From JAZKHE01 sp040385525 (GTDB taxonomy: Bacteria; Bacteroidota; Bacteroidia; UBA4408), in the NCBI GenBank assembly GCA_040385525.1, contig JAZKHE010000011.1, positions 124,001 to 188,000 of the forward strand: a stretch of 64,000 nucleotides of DNA. Direction: 5' to 3'. Below, piece by piece: positions 1-8,165 of the stretch. Position 1 is the first letter of the stretch, and every line of letters starts with the position of its first letter. Both the position numbers and the translations under genes were made by a program. A model generated the notes under the pieces. That model was given only the letters and a program-made list of their open reading frames with translations. It had not been told where the DNA came from and ran no database searches.

Positions 1-427
1 TTAATTTATTAGCAGTCATCGATGGCAATTTTCTAGTTAAAAACTGTCCTTGCCAACGACTTTGTCTCCATCCACTTACCACATCAAAACCTTCGTCCAT
101 TTTAGCAATTAGTAAAGGAATATCTGCAGGATCGTTTTCTAAATCGCTATCAATTAAAACAATAATATCTCCATTAGAAGATTGAATACCCGCATTAATA
201 GCTGCGGTTTGACCGAAATTTCGTTTAAAATTAATTAATTTTATTTTAGAATTATTTGCAGCAACCTTTTTTAATTCTTCCCAGCTATTGTCTTTAGAAC
301 CATCGTTTACAGCAATTATTTCGTATGTAAACGATTGTAAAGACTGAACTAATTTCTCGAAAAGAATTGAAATTCCTTGACCTTCATTATAGATAGGCAA
401 TACGATAGATAATGTTTTACTTGACAT
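1..427 (-). CDS. Glycosyltransferase family 2, DPM1/GtrB-like (C-terminus cut by window edge)
   Basis: Reading the minus strand from the ATG at 427 gives 142 codons with no stop before the edge. Visible GT2/DPM1-like marks are PIYNEG near residue 11, AVNDGSKDNS (39-48), FGQTAAINAGI (71-81) and the metal-binding LIDSDLENDP (91-100), followed by DEGFDVVSGWRQSR, the pattern of enzymes that load a sugar from a nucleotide sugar onto dolichyl or undecaprenyl phosphate. C-terminal membrane helices, expected in GtrB/ArnC-type members, would lie outside the window. It overlaps the end of the next upstream gene (stop at 417) by 11 bp. That upstream gene encodes a GT-C transferase, which would use such a lipid-linked donor. 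The sugar cannot be told. Confidence 0.85.
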   Translation of the reverse strand, partial: MSSKTLSIVLPIYNEGQGISILFEKLVQSLQSFTYEIIAVNDGSKDNSWEELKKVAANNSKIKLINFKRNFGQTAAINAGIQSSNGDIIVLIDSDLENDPADIPLLIAKMDEGFDVVSGWRQSRWQGQFLTRKLPSMTANKL

Positions 428-1910
428 TTTTTTGTTTTGCTATAAAAATAGAATTATAAATCCAAACTATTGCATAGCTAAAGCAAATAATTAAAAATGG
501 CCAAGTAGGAACAAAGTACCTTGGTTCGGCTGCCCTTAAAAATATGGGGTGAATTAGAGCCGAATAAACTATTATTCCTGTTAAAATGGTAATGTTATTT
601 ATTTTAAAACTCTTTTTAATGAGAAGGAATACACCAACAAAACCTATAAAAAGCGTAATGATATACAAAAGCGAATAAAATACTTTAACTAGGTATTCAA
701 ATTTATTTAATTCAGCAGAGGATTTAAAAAATAGATTTTGTGTGCCAGAGTGAATAAAGAAATTTTTTGTAATTAATAAAGGAGATTTAATGTAGTACAA
801 ATAAGGTTTTTCTGATTTTATTGATTGAGTAAAATTATTAAAACTAGTTCGTATTTCTTGCGTTAGAGTTTTGTTTTGTTCTATTGTAAGAGTAGTATCT
901 TTTAAAACAGAAATAACCTTAGTGCGAATAGAAATTAAACTATCTAAATTAAATTGGCTTGTGTAAATATCAGTAGGCAGTTTTGTGTTGCGATCTACCC
1001 CTTTTCCAAATTCAACATTATCTCCAAATCCAAACCATCTAATTTCTGCGCCTGTTTCCCACCAAATACTGTTTCCACCAAAACTTTGTATAAAGTTTGC
1101 TATAGGTAAAATAATTCCATTTTCTATACTTGGATAATATACAGAGGTAGTTAATGGTGCAACTTTTTTGTGTACAATATAATTTCTAATTATCCAAGTG
1201 GAATCTATTATGATAAAAGAGGATAGAAACAATAAAGTAATCATTAACTTATTTCTTAATTTATCGCGGAATAAATGAACAATAAGAACTAATAAAAATA
1301 AAAACAATAACGGAGAAAATATAGGTCTTAAAAAAATTACTTCTGTTAATGCCAAACCACTAATAAAGAGGTGTAGATAGTTCTTGGTTTCTGTGAAATT
1401 TAGAAACAAATAAAAAGCAATTATCAAAAATGAAGTCGCTAAACTTTCTGTTAATAAAATGTCAAGATATAAATCTACATGAGTATTTATTGTGTAAAGC
1501 AAAAATGTTAAATAAAAAACGGAAAGCGATTTAAAAATTTTAAGAGCAAGTTTAGCTAAAAAGTAAGTAGAAATTATTGAGAAAAATAACTGTAAAATAA
1601 TTAAAATATTTAATGCAATAGCTTTTGAAAAAAGCCAGTATAAAGGTAAGTAAAACACACCATAACCAGGCATTCTGTAATCGGGTTGATATTCTCCTTT
1701 ATTGATTAAGTTTTCAATTGGGTCTAAATAAGACTCAGTATCACCACCAAAATGACCCCAAAAACCTTCAACTGGATTAATACCATCTTTGCTTATGCAA
1801 AAAATAAACAAAATTAATTTACAAATAAATGCAATTGAAATCCAGACCTTCCAGTTATCTGGACTAGGGAGTTTACTTTCAATTTTTTTTAAACTATTTT
1901 GTAGCTTCAT
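417..1910 (-). CDS. Polytopic GT-C type glycosyltransferase (GT39/PMT-like)
   Basis: A 497-residue integral membrane protein with about ten hydrophobic segments. After the first membrane segment it carries GGDTESY (55-61) and RMPGYG (79-84). The acidic residue in the first large extracytoplasmic loop and the R-P-G-Y motif are typical of lipid-phosphate-sugar dependent transferases of the GT-C fold (ArnT/PMT relatives). By family it would move a sugar from a polyprenyl-phosphate carrier to a lipid, glycan or protein acceptor on the periplasmic side. The acceptor is unknown. It overlaps the epimerase gene upstream by 17 bp and the GT2 gene downstream by 11 bp, so the three are probably one translationally coupled operon. 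Confidence 0.75.
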   Translation of the reverse strand: MKLQNSLKKIESKLPSPDNWKVWISIAFICKLILFIFCISKDGINPVEGFWGHFGGDTESYLDPIENLINKGEYQPDYRMPGYGVFYLPLYWLFSKAIALNILIILQLFFSIISTYFLAKLALKIFKSLSVFYLTFLLYTINTHVDLYLDILLTESLATSFLIIAFYLFLNFTETKNYLHLFISGLALTEVIFLRPIFSPLLFLFLLVLIVHLFRDKLRNKLMITLLFLSSFIIIDSTWIIRNYIVHKKVAPLTTSVYYPSIENGIILPIANFIQSFGGNSIWWETGAEIRWFGFGDNVEFGKGVDRNTKLPTDIYTSQFNLDSLISIRTKVISVLKDTTLTIEQNKTLTQEIRTSFNNFTQSIKSEKPYLYYIKSPLLITKNFFIHSGTQNLFFKSSAELNKFEYLVKVFYSLLYIITLFIGFVGVFLLIKKSFKINNITILTGIIVYSALIHPIFLRAAEPRYFVPTWPFLIICFSYAIVWIYNSIFIAKQKNVK

Positions 1911-2850
1911 ACCAATTAATAAAATTTGCTAGTCCTTGTTTTAAACTAACGGTTGGAGCATAGTTTAGTAGTTTTTTTGCTTTTGAAATGTCAGCAAATG
2001 TTAAATCTACATCACCTTCTTGCATCGGCAAAAAGTTTATGTTTTTTTGTTTACCAAGTATAGTATAAATTTCAGTTACCAACTCAATTAATTTTATAGG
2101 CGAGCTATTCCCTAAATTAATAATCTCATAAACGTTTTTATTTGTTACAAGATATTCAATAGAGTTAATTATCCCTTGAACAATATCATCAATATAGGTG
2201 TAGTCTCTACCTGTGTTACCATCGCCAAAAACAGGGATAGCTTCATTTTTTAATATTAAATCTACAAATTTTCGTATTGCCAAATCAGGTCTTTGTCTCG
2301 GGCCAAATACTGTAAAAAAACGAAGATTAATAATATCGAAATTATATAAATGATGAAAAGTATAGTTTAATAATTCGCAGGATTTTTTTGTAAATGCATA
2401 GGGTGAGATAGGTTTGTCAACATTGTCGTTTTCAGAGAATGGTGTTTTACTATTGTTGCCATATACACTGCTAGATGATGAAAAAACCAATTTAGAAATT
2501 GAATTTGTTTTCATCCAATTCAAAATATTTTGAGTACCAACAATATTTGTATTAACGTATGCTTCAGGGTTTTCTATTGATGGACGAACTCCTGCTTTAG
2601 CTGCTAAATGAACAACTAAATCAACATCAGTATCAATTTTTTTTAAATCGGTTACGCTGCAAATATCACCTTCAACAAAAGAGAAATTTTTATTCTGAAA
2701 TGCATTTTTAAGATTGTCTTGTTTTAATGATTTTGAATAATATGTATCAAAATTATCAATTCCAATAACTGAAAATCCTTTGTTCAGTAAAGCATCTGTT
2801 AAAGAACTGCCAATAAAACCTGCACAACCCGTAACAAGAATTTTTTTCAT
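1894..2850 (-). CDS. NAD-dependent sugar-nucleotide epimerase/dehydratase (UDP-glucuronate/UDP-glucose 4-epimerase-like)
   Basis: Extended short-chain dehydrogenase of 318 residues. The NAD-binding glycine motif is at 8-14 (G-CA-G-FI-G), a serine run that supplies the catalytic serine is at 124-128, and the catalytic YxxxK is Y151-K155. FFTVFGPRQRPDLAI is close to the FFTVYGP-RPDMA signature of UDP-glucuronate 4-epimerases, so a UDP-hexuronate or UDP-hexose 4-epimerase is the best guess; specificity within this family is hard to read. It is the first gene of the minus-strand sugar operon and diverges from a GT2 gene across an 85 bp spacer. A near-match to the promoter -7 box (AATATTTG) sits at 2858-2865. 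Confidence 0.85.
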   Translation of the reverse strand: MKKILVTGCAGFIGSSLTDALLNKGFSVIGIDNFDTYYSKSLKQDNLKNAFQNKNFSFVEGDICSVTDLKKIDTDVDLVVHLAAKAGVRPSIENPEAYVNTNIVGTQNILNWMKTNSISKLVFSSSSSVYGNNSKTPFSENDNVDKPISPYAFTKKSCELLNYTFHHLYNFDIINLRFFTVFGPRQRPDLAIRKFVDLILKNEAIPVFGDGNTGRDYTYIDDIVQGIINSIEYLVTNKNVYEIINLGNSSPIKLIELVTEIYTILGKQKNINFLPMQEGDVDLTFADISKAKKLLNYAPTVSLKQGLANFINWYEATK

Positions 2851-2935
2851 TAGTCACCAAATATTTAATCATGTATATTTCGGTAATAAAGGTAATTATT
2901 AATATTATCTTTACAATTTAAAATTTTGAAAAAAG

Positions 2936-3787
2936 ATGGCAACTTCAGAACCCCTTGTAAGTGTTTGTATTCCTGTTTATAATGGAGAAAAGTATATTAA
3001 CGAAACGCTTGATTGTGTATTAGGTCAAACCTATAAAAATATTGAAGTTATTATTTCTGATAATTGTTCAACAGACAGAACAATTGAATTAATTAAAGCC
3101 TATAATGATCCTCGAGTTAAAATTTTTTCTAACGAAAAAAACATGGGGATAAAGTATAATTACCTAAAAGTGTTTACTTATGCAACTGGCAAGTACCTAA
3201 CATTTATGGGTGCTGATGATGGTATGAGTCTCCATACTATTGAGAAGGAAGTCGCAATATTAGAAGATGAAAAATACAAAGATGTTGTTTTGGTAAATGG
3301 TTATGTGTCAATTATAAATGATGAAAGTAAACAAGTTTACTTAAAGAAATTTATTTTTGGAACAGGATTGTTTTCATCATATTGGGCAATTAGAGCAAGC
3401 TTTTTATATGGATCAAACATTATTGGGGAGCCTAATGGAGCTTTGTTTAGAAAAGAAGTTTACGATAAAATTCCAGAACCAAAATTTGAGAAAGCTAACG
3501 ATTGGTGTTTTGATTTAGATATGTTGTGCGAATTGCTTTTGCAAGGTAAATTATATGTAATACCTGAACCTTTAGGGAAATTTCGTATTTCCGCACAATC
3601 TACTAGTAATAAAGTACTTGGGTCTGTTCAAGCAAAATTATTTAGAGAATACGCTTATTTAATGTTTAAGGATAAGCGTTATAAAATGTCTTTTTTTTGG
3701 GTAATTACTGGCTCAATAAATTCTTTTTTTATGCAAATAGCAAGAAATATTTTTTACATTTTGTTTATTAAAAATAAAGAAAACTAG
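2936..3787 (+). CDS. Glycosyltransferase family 2
   Basis: A 283-residue GT-A fold transferase. It starts VSVCIPVYNGEKYI (8-21), has SDNCSTDRT (41-49) for nucleotide binding and GADDG (92-96) as the DxD-like metal site. The C-terminal third has the aromatic-rich stretches seen in bacterial polysaccharide transferases but no clear membrane anchor. It probably adds one sugar to a surface glycan on the cytoplasmic face, in keeping with the divergent sugar genes next door. Donor and acceptor cannot be read from the sequence. The start at 2936 is the first ATG after the divergent spacer. Confidence 0.85.
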   Translation: MATSEPLVSVCIPVYNGEKYINETLDCVLGQTYKNIEVIISDNCSTDRTIELIKAYNDPRVKIFSNEKNMGIKYNYLKVFTYATGKYLTFMGADDGMSLHTIEKEVAILEDEKYKDVVLVNGYVSIINDESKQVYLKKFIFGTGLFSSYWAIRASFLYGSNIIGEPNGALFRKEVYDKIPEPKFEKANDWCFDLDMLCELLLQGKLYVIPEPLGKFRISAQSTSNKVLGSVQAKLFREYAYLMFKDKRYKMSFFWVITGSINSFFMQIARNIFYILFIKNKEN

Positions 3788-3840
3788 TTAATGTAGTTTC
3801 TATTTAAATCAGTTTAATCGCTACTTTTTAATTAAATAAA

Positions 3841-4419
3841 ATGCAACTCTTATTCGCCACACATAATCAAAATAAAGTAAACGAGCTTCGCAAAAAAGTA
3901 CCTTCTAGTATTGATTTAATTTCTTTGCAGGATATTAATTTTAATGAAGAAATTGAAGAAACTGGAACTACTATTGAAGCGAATGCTTTATTAAAAGCGC
4001 AGTTTATTTTTGAGAAATTTAAAAAGCCTTGCATTGCTGATGATACTGGTTTAGAGGTTGAAGCTTTAAACGGTGAGCCTGGAGTTTATTCGGCACGATA
4101 TGCTGGTAGCGATAAATCAGATGTAGCCAACATGCAAAAACTTTTACAAAATCTTGATAGCAAAGCCAATAGAAACGCTCGTTTTAAATCTGTTATAGCC
4201 TATTGCGATGGTAATTCTACTTTTATTTTTGAAGGAATAATTTCAGGCAAAATTGGCTTTAAGCAAATAGGAACCAATGGTTTTGGCTACGATCCTATTT
4301 TTATTCCAGATGGTTTTAACAAAACCTTTGCGCAAATGAGCATGGACGAAAAAAATACAATTAGCCACAGAGCCATTGCAGTAACTAAGTTTTTAGATTT
4401 TATAGCTAAAACACAATAG
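3841..4419 (+). CDS. rdgB: dITP/XTP pyrophosphatase (non-canonical purine NTPase)
   Basis: RdgB/HAM1 family, 192 residues, the usual length. It hydrolyses dITP, ITP and XTP to monophosphates plus pyrophosphate and keeps deaminated purines out of DNA. Recognisable blocks are LLFATHNQNKVNELR (3-17), the glutamate-rich EETGTTIEANALLKA, IADDTGLEVEALNG with the catalytic aspartate, PGVYSARYAG, and GTNGFGYDPIF near the C-terminus followed by the ISHRAIA base-recognition motif. A 53 bp gap separates it from the glycosyltransferase upstream; 48 bp with its own promoter box separates it from the adaptor gene downstream. Confidence 0.96.
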   Translation: MQLLFATHNQNKVNELRKKVPSSIDLISLQDINFNEEIEETGTTIEANALLKAQFIFEKFKKPCIADDTGLEVEALNGEPGVYSARYAGSDKSDVANMQKLLQNLDSKANRNARFKSVIAYCDGNSTFIFEGIISGKIGFKQIGTNGFGYDPIFIPDGFNKTFAQMSMDEKNTISHRAIAVTKFLDFIAKTQ

Positions 4420-4435
4420 TTTCTTACTATTGTTT

Positions 4436-4443
4436 TAACTTTG
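4436..4443 (+). promoter_or_regulatory. Bacteroidetes -7 promoter box (TAACTTTG)
   Basis: Exact match to TAnnTTTG, 24 bp before the ATG at 4468. It would drive the adaptor gene and the overlapping tsaB. The -33 element is not obvious. Confidence 0.5.
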
Positions 4444-4467
4444 AGTTCTAAACTATTCGCTTAGGCT

Positions 4468-5838
4468 ATGGCAATTAATTTTAAATCAAAAAAATTCTGG
4501 ATAATTACCATTTCAGTTTTACTACTTGTTTTTGTTATTATGAAAAAAACAGGAGTTATTGGAACTAAAAAAGGAATTGAAGTTTCTGTTGAAAAAGCAC
4601 AGAAAAGAACCATTATAGAAACTGTTTCGGCAAGCGGAAAAGTACAGCCCGAAGTTGAGGTAAAAATTAGCGCCGATGTATCTGGACAAATAGTTGAACT
4701 CTTTGTAAAAGAAGGCGATGAGGTAAAAAAAGGCGATGTGCTTTGTAAAATAAATCCAGACTTATACGTTACTTCTTTAGAACGAATGGAAGCAACTGTA
4801 AATAGTTCTAAAGCAAATTCAGCAAACGCAAAAGCACGTTTGGCGCAAGTAAAAGCAAACTTTGCGAATGTAGAGGCTTCGTATAACAGAAGTAAAAAAT
4901 TATTTGAGCAAAATATAATTTCAAAATCAGAAATGGATGCTGCCGAAGCGCAGTATTTAGGAGCTAAGGCCGATGTTACTGGCGCAGAGCAAAATGTGTC
5001 TGCGTCTGATTATAATGTAAATAGTACGCAAGCATCGTTAAAAGAAGCAAATGTAAATTTAACACGCACAACAATTCTTGCTCCTGTTAGTGGAAAAGTT
5101 TCTAAACTAAATGTTGAAAATGGCGATAGAGTAGTGGGAACAATGCAAATGGCGGGTACAGAAATTATGCGCATTGCCAATTTAAACGAAATGGAAGTTA
5201 GCGTTGATGTAAACGAAAACGATATTGTGCGAATAGCCATGGGCGATACAGCCGATATTGAAATTGATGCTTATAACAAAAAGAAATTTAAAGGCATTGT
5301 TACAGAAATTGCAAACTCAGCAAACACGGTGGGTTTAAGCGCAGAGCAAGTAACTAATTTTCCTGTAAAAGTTAGAATATTAAGAGAATCGTATATGGAT
5401 TTATTAGATAAAAAAGATCCTAACGCTTCGCCATTTCGCCCAGGAATGAGTGCTACTGTTGATATTCGCACAGAAACGGTTTATAGTGCACTTTCTGTTT
5501 CTATACAAAGTGTAACAACAAGAGATGATACTACTTCGTTTGGTGCTTTTAAAAAGAAAGATAAAAACGAAAGTAAAGAAACAGGGGTTGAAAAAATTAC
5601 AACCGAAGCATTAACTATTTTAGAATATGTGTTTGTAAATAAAGATGGAAAAGCTGAACTAAGAGCAGTAAAAACAGGTGTTCAGGACAATAATTTTATT
5701 CAAATTATTTCGGGAATTAAACCCAACGAAGATATTATTTCTGGTCCGTATAGCGCAGTTTCTAAAATTTTAATGAATAAATCGCCAATTACAATAGTTG
5801 ACAAAGAAGAACTATTCGACGATAAGCAAAAAGAATAA
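4468..5838 (+). CDS. MacA/HlyD-type periplasmic adaptor protein of an efflux system
   Basis: A 456-residue membrane fusion protein. One N-terminal membrane anchor (about 10-26) is followed by the first lipoyl half (ISADVSGQIVELFVKEGDEV), a long Ala-rich helical hairpin (about 95-195), the second lipoyl half (TILAPVSGKVSKLNVENGDR), a beta-barrel and a C-terminal domain. By family it links an inner-membrane ABC or RND pump to a TolC-like channel. Its closest style is the adaptor of MacAB-type ABC exporters, yet no ATPase or permease is adjacent; a MacB-like permease lies at 14383 and a TolC-like protein at 19724. The TAA stop overlaps the tsaB ATG by one base. Confidence 0.85.
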   Translation: MAINFKSKKFWIITISVLLLVFVIMKKTGVIGTKKGIEVSVEKAQKRTIIETVSASGKVQPEVEVKISADVSGQIVELFVKEGDEVKKGDVLCKINPDLYVTSLERMEATVNSSKANSANAKARLAQVKANFANVEASYNRSKKLFEQNIISKSEMDAAEAQYLGAKADVTGAEQNVSASDYNVNSTQASLKEANVNLTRTTILAPVSGKVSKLNVENGDRVVGTMQMAGTEIMRIANLNEMEVSVDVNENDIVRIAMGDTADIEIDAYNKKKFKGIVTEIANSANTVGLSAEQVTNFPVKVRILRESYMDLLDKKDPNASPFRPGMSATVDIRTETVYSALSVSIQSVTTRDDTTSFGAFKKKDKNESKETGVEKITTEALTILEYVFVNKDGKAELRAVKTGVQDNNFIQIISGIKPNEDIISGPYSAVSKILMNKSPITIVDKEELFDDKQKE

Positions 5839-6509
5839 TGGCTAAAGTATTGCTAATAGAGTCGGCTACTACTATGTGTAGTGTTGCTATTGCTGACGGA
5901 GATGAAATTTTAGCTTCGCAGCTAAGTAATGATGGTTTTACACATGCCGAAAATTTAACTGAATTTATTAAACAAGTTTCGCAACAAAGTATAGTCTTAA
6001 AAGATATTGATGCTGTTGTTGTGAGTAAAGGTCCTGGTTCTTATACAGGATTAAGAATTGGAGTTGCTGCTGCAAAAGGTATTTGTTACGCATTAAACAA
6101 ACCATTAATAGCAATTAATACTTTATATTCTTTGTTTTCTGGTGTAAAAAAAACGCATCCTAATTTCGATTACTACATACCCATGTTAGATGCGCGTAGA
6201 ATGGAAGTTTACACTGCTATTTTTTCTAATAATAGCGAATTAGTTGAAGATACCAATGCTTTAATTTTAGATGAAAATTCGTTTTCAAATATTCCGAAAC
6301 AAAGTAAAATTTGTTTTTTTGGAGATGGAAGCGCAAAGTTTAAAACGATTTCAAAATTTGAAAACGCAATTTTTGTTGAAGATGCTTTTCCTTTTGCAGA
6401 ATTTATGAATGAAATGGCACAGGAAAAATTTGAGAATAAGCAATTTGAAGATGTTGCTTATTTTGAACCTTATTATTTAAAAGAATTTTATATGCCTCAA
6501 AAGGCTTAG
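5838..6509 (+). CDS. tsaB: tRNA threonylcarbamoyladenosine biosynthesis protein TsaB
   Basis: TsaB, 223 residues, the family's usual size. It is the non-catalytic partner of TsaD and TsaE in making t6A37 on ANN-decoding tRNAs. The N-terminal ASKHA-type segment LLIESATTMCSVAIADGD (5-22), HAENL (36-40) and SKGPGSYTGLRIG (63-75) are diagnostic. It begins on the last base of the upstream adaptor stop codon, so the two are translationally coupled, although the functions are unrelated. Its end overlaps the convergent small secreted-protein gene by 4 bp. Confidence 0.95.
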   Translation: MAKVLLIESATTMCSVAIADGDEILASQLSNDGFTHAENLTEFIKQVSQQSIVLKDIDAVVVSKGPGSYTGLRIGVAAAKGICYALNKPLIAINTLYSLFSGVKKTHPNFDYYIPMLDARRMEVYTAIFSNNSELVEDTNALILDENSFSNIPKQSKICFFGDGSAKFKTISKFENAIFVEDAFPFAEFMNEMAQEKFENKQFEDVAYFEPYYLKEFYMPQKA

Positions 6510-6895
6510 TTTTCTGATATTTTTAAGATAACACAGTATTTTCCAATTCGGCTTTGCATTTCATGATTACCGTCTTGTGTATCCCAGTTACCATCTCTCA
6601 TTTCTACAGCATACAGCATTTGTTTGCCTAAGTATTTTTCTAAGTCTTTGGTTTTATAATTTCCGCCCGAAATTTTAACAAAGGTTTCTATATTTTCGTT
6701 AACTAAATACAAATCAAACACTTCATTTATTTGTCGGCCAGCTTTGTTTACAAACTGTTTTTTAACAAGCACACCATCCATAAACAATGTGTCAATGTTA
6801 TTTTGTTTGCTTATTTGTGTTGTCGAATTTGATTGTGCATTCGTTAAAAGAAACACAAAACTCAATGCGCCTAAAATTAAAAGTAGTTTTTTCAT
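6506..6895 (-). CDS. Small exported protein of unknown function
   Basis: A 129-residue protein with a clear signal peptide (MKKLLLILGALSFVFLLTNA, cleavage near residue 20) and no lipobox. The mature part has a beta-rich look, with FVKISGGNYKTKDLEKYLGK in the middle and no cysteine pair apart from one near the C-terminus. I do not recognise the family. It lies 10 bp after rodA on the same strand, so it is probably the last gene of the mre-mrdA-rodA transcript, which makes an envelope role plausible but unproven. Confidence 0.65.
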   Translation of the reverse strand: MKKLLLILGALSFVFLLTNAQSNSTTQISKQNNIDTLFMDGVLVKKQFVNKAGRQINEVFDLYLVNENIETFVKISGGNYKTKDLEKYLGKQMLYAVEMRDGNWDTQDGNHEMQSRIGKYCVILKISEN

Positions 6896-6905
6896 AAGTA
6901 TAAAT

Positions 6906-8165
6906 TTAACGTAAAACCATCATTCTATATGCATCTAAACGAATTAAAATAAACAATAAAATTGTAAACGACCAAAGTGATGAACCACCGTAACTAAAAA
7001 ACGGAAGCGGAATACCAATCACTGGAGCTAATCCAATTGTCATGCCAATATTAATGGTAATGTGTATAAATAGTATGGCGGCAACTCCATAACCATAAAT
7101 TCTAGAGAAGGATGAGCGTTGCCTTTCTGCAATAAAAATAATTCTGACCAACAAACCAATAAATAAAGCAATAACTATAAATGTTCCGAAAAATCCCCAT
7201 TCTTCGCCCACAGTACAAAAAATAAAATCGGTGCTTTGCTCGGGTACAAAATCGTATTTGGTTTGCGTTCCATTTAAAAATCCTTTCCCTGCAAAACCGC
7301 CTGAGCCAATTGCAATTAAAGATTGATTTACATTGTAACCTGCTTTTTTGGTGTCGGTTTCTTTTCCTAAAAATACATTTATACGTTGTTTTTGATGCGA
7401 AGCTAAATGGTTGTATGCATAATCAACACTATAAATCATGCTAGCAGCAATTGCAAAAATGCCTGTTAAAATCAATATGTTTTTTCTATTTCTTCTAATA
7501 AATAATAGCATAATTAAAGCTATTCCGCCACAAATTGAAATAAGATATAACTTATTAAATAGTAATGTTAGAATAAAAATTAAGATGCTGAAAAAGCCTA
7601 ATAACAATATATTTCCCGATAAACCTTCGCGGTACAAAACAAAAATAAAAGCAAACATAACAAGGGCTACACCTGTTTCGTTTTCTAATAAAATTAATAG
7701 AGCTGGCAATATAAAAAAGGCAAAACTTATAGTTTTTGTTCTCCACTGCTTTACCTTTCCTTCAATATTACTGAGGTATTTGGCGAGTGCTAAGTTGGTT
7801 GCAAATTTTGAAAACTCTGCTGGTTGTATTCCAAATTCTCCAAACCTAAACCACGATTTACTTCCCGAAACTTCTGTTCCTAAAAATAATACAGCAACTA
7901 AAGATACAAGCGCAATGCCATAAATGGGATAAGCAAAGGTTGAAAAAAAACTACCATCAACCATTAGTATAATAAAGGCAAGCACTAATGCAGTGCCTAT
8001 CCAAATAAATTGTTTGCCATATTTTTGAGTAACATCTGTTATGGCTTGATGCTCGTCGTTATAAACTGAAGCATAAATATTTAGCCATCCTAAAACAACG
8101 AGTACACCATACAAGGTAATTAAAACCCAGTCTACACTATTTAATAAGTTTTCTCTTCTGCTCAT
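6906..8165 (-). CDS. rodA: SEDS peptidoglycan polymerase RodA
   Basis: A 419-residue SEDS (RodA/FtsW/SpoVE) protein with about ten membrane segments. It polymerises lipid II into glycan strands during lateral wall growth and works with PBP2. Family marks include GFGIQPAEF-SKFATNLALAKYLS in the middle (here GEFGIQPAEFSKFATNLALA), GSGGFAGKGFLNGTQ, FVPEQSTDFIFCTVGEEWGF and PLPFFSYGGSSL near the C-terminus. The ATG overlaps the mrdA stop by 4 bp, and coupling with its transpeptidase partner is the usual arrangement. RodA rather than FtsW is inferred from this operon position. Confidence 0.95.
   Translation of the reverse strand: MSRRENLLNSVDWVLITLYGVLVVLGWLNIYASVYNDEHQAITDVTQKYGKQFIWIGTALVLAFIILMVDGSFFSTFAYPIYGIALVSLVAVLFLGTEVSGSKSWFRFGEFGIQPAEFSKFATNLALAKYLSNIEGKVKQWRTKTISFAFFILPALLILLENETGVALVMFAFIFVLYREGLSGNILLLGFFSILIFILTLLFNKLYLISICGGIALIMLLFIRRNRKNILILTGIFAIAASMIYSVDYAYNHLASHQKQRINVFLGKETDTKKAGYNVNQSLIAIGSGGFAGKGFLNGTQTKYDFVPEQSTDFIFCTVGEEWGFFGTFIVIALFIGLLVRIIFIAERQRSSFSRIYGYGVAAILFIHITINIGMTIGLAPVIGIPLPFFSYGGSSLWSFTILLFILIRLDAYRMMVLR

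Noticed and set aside
7438..7923. 161-codon open frame on the plus strand inside rodA
   Set aside because: Antisense shadow of a conserved membrane-protein gene; composition is that of a reverse-complemented hydrophobic gene and it has no family motif.
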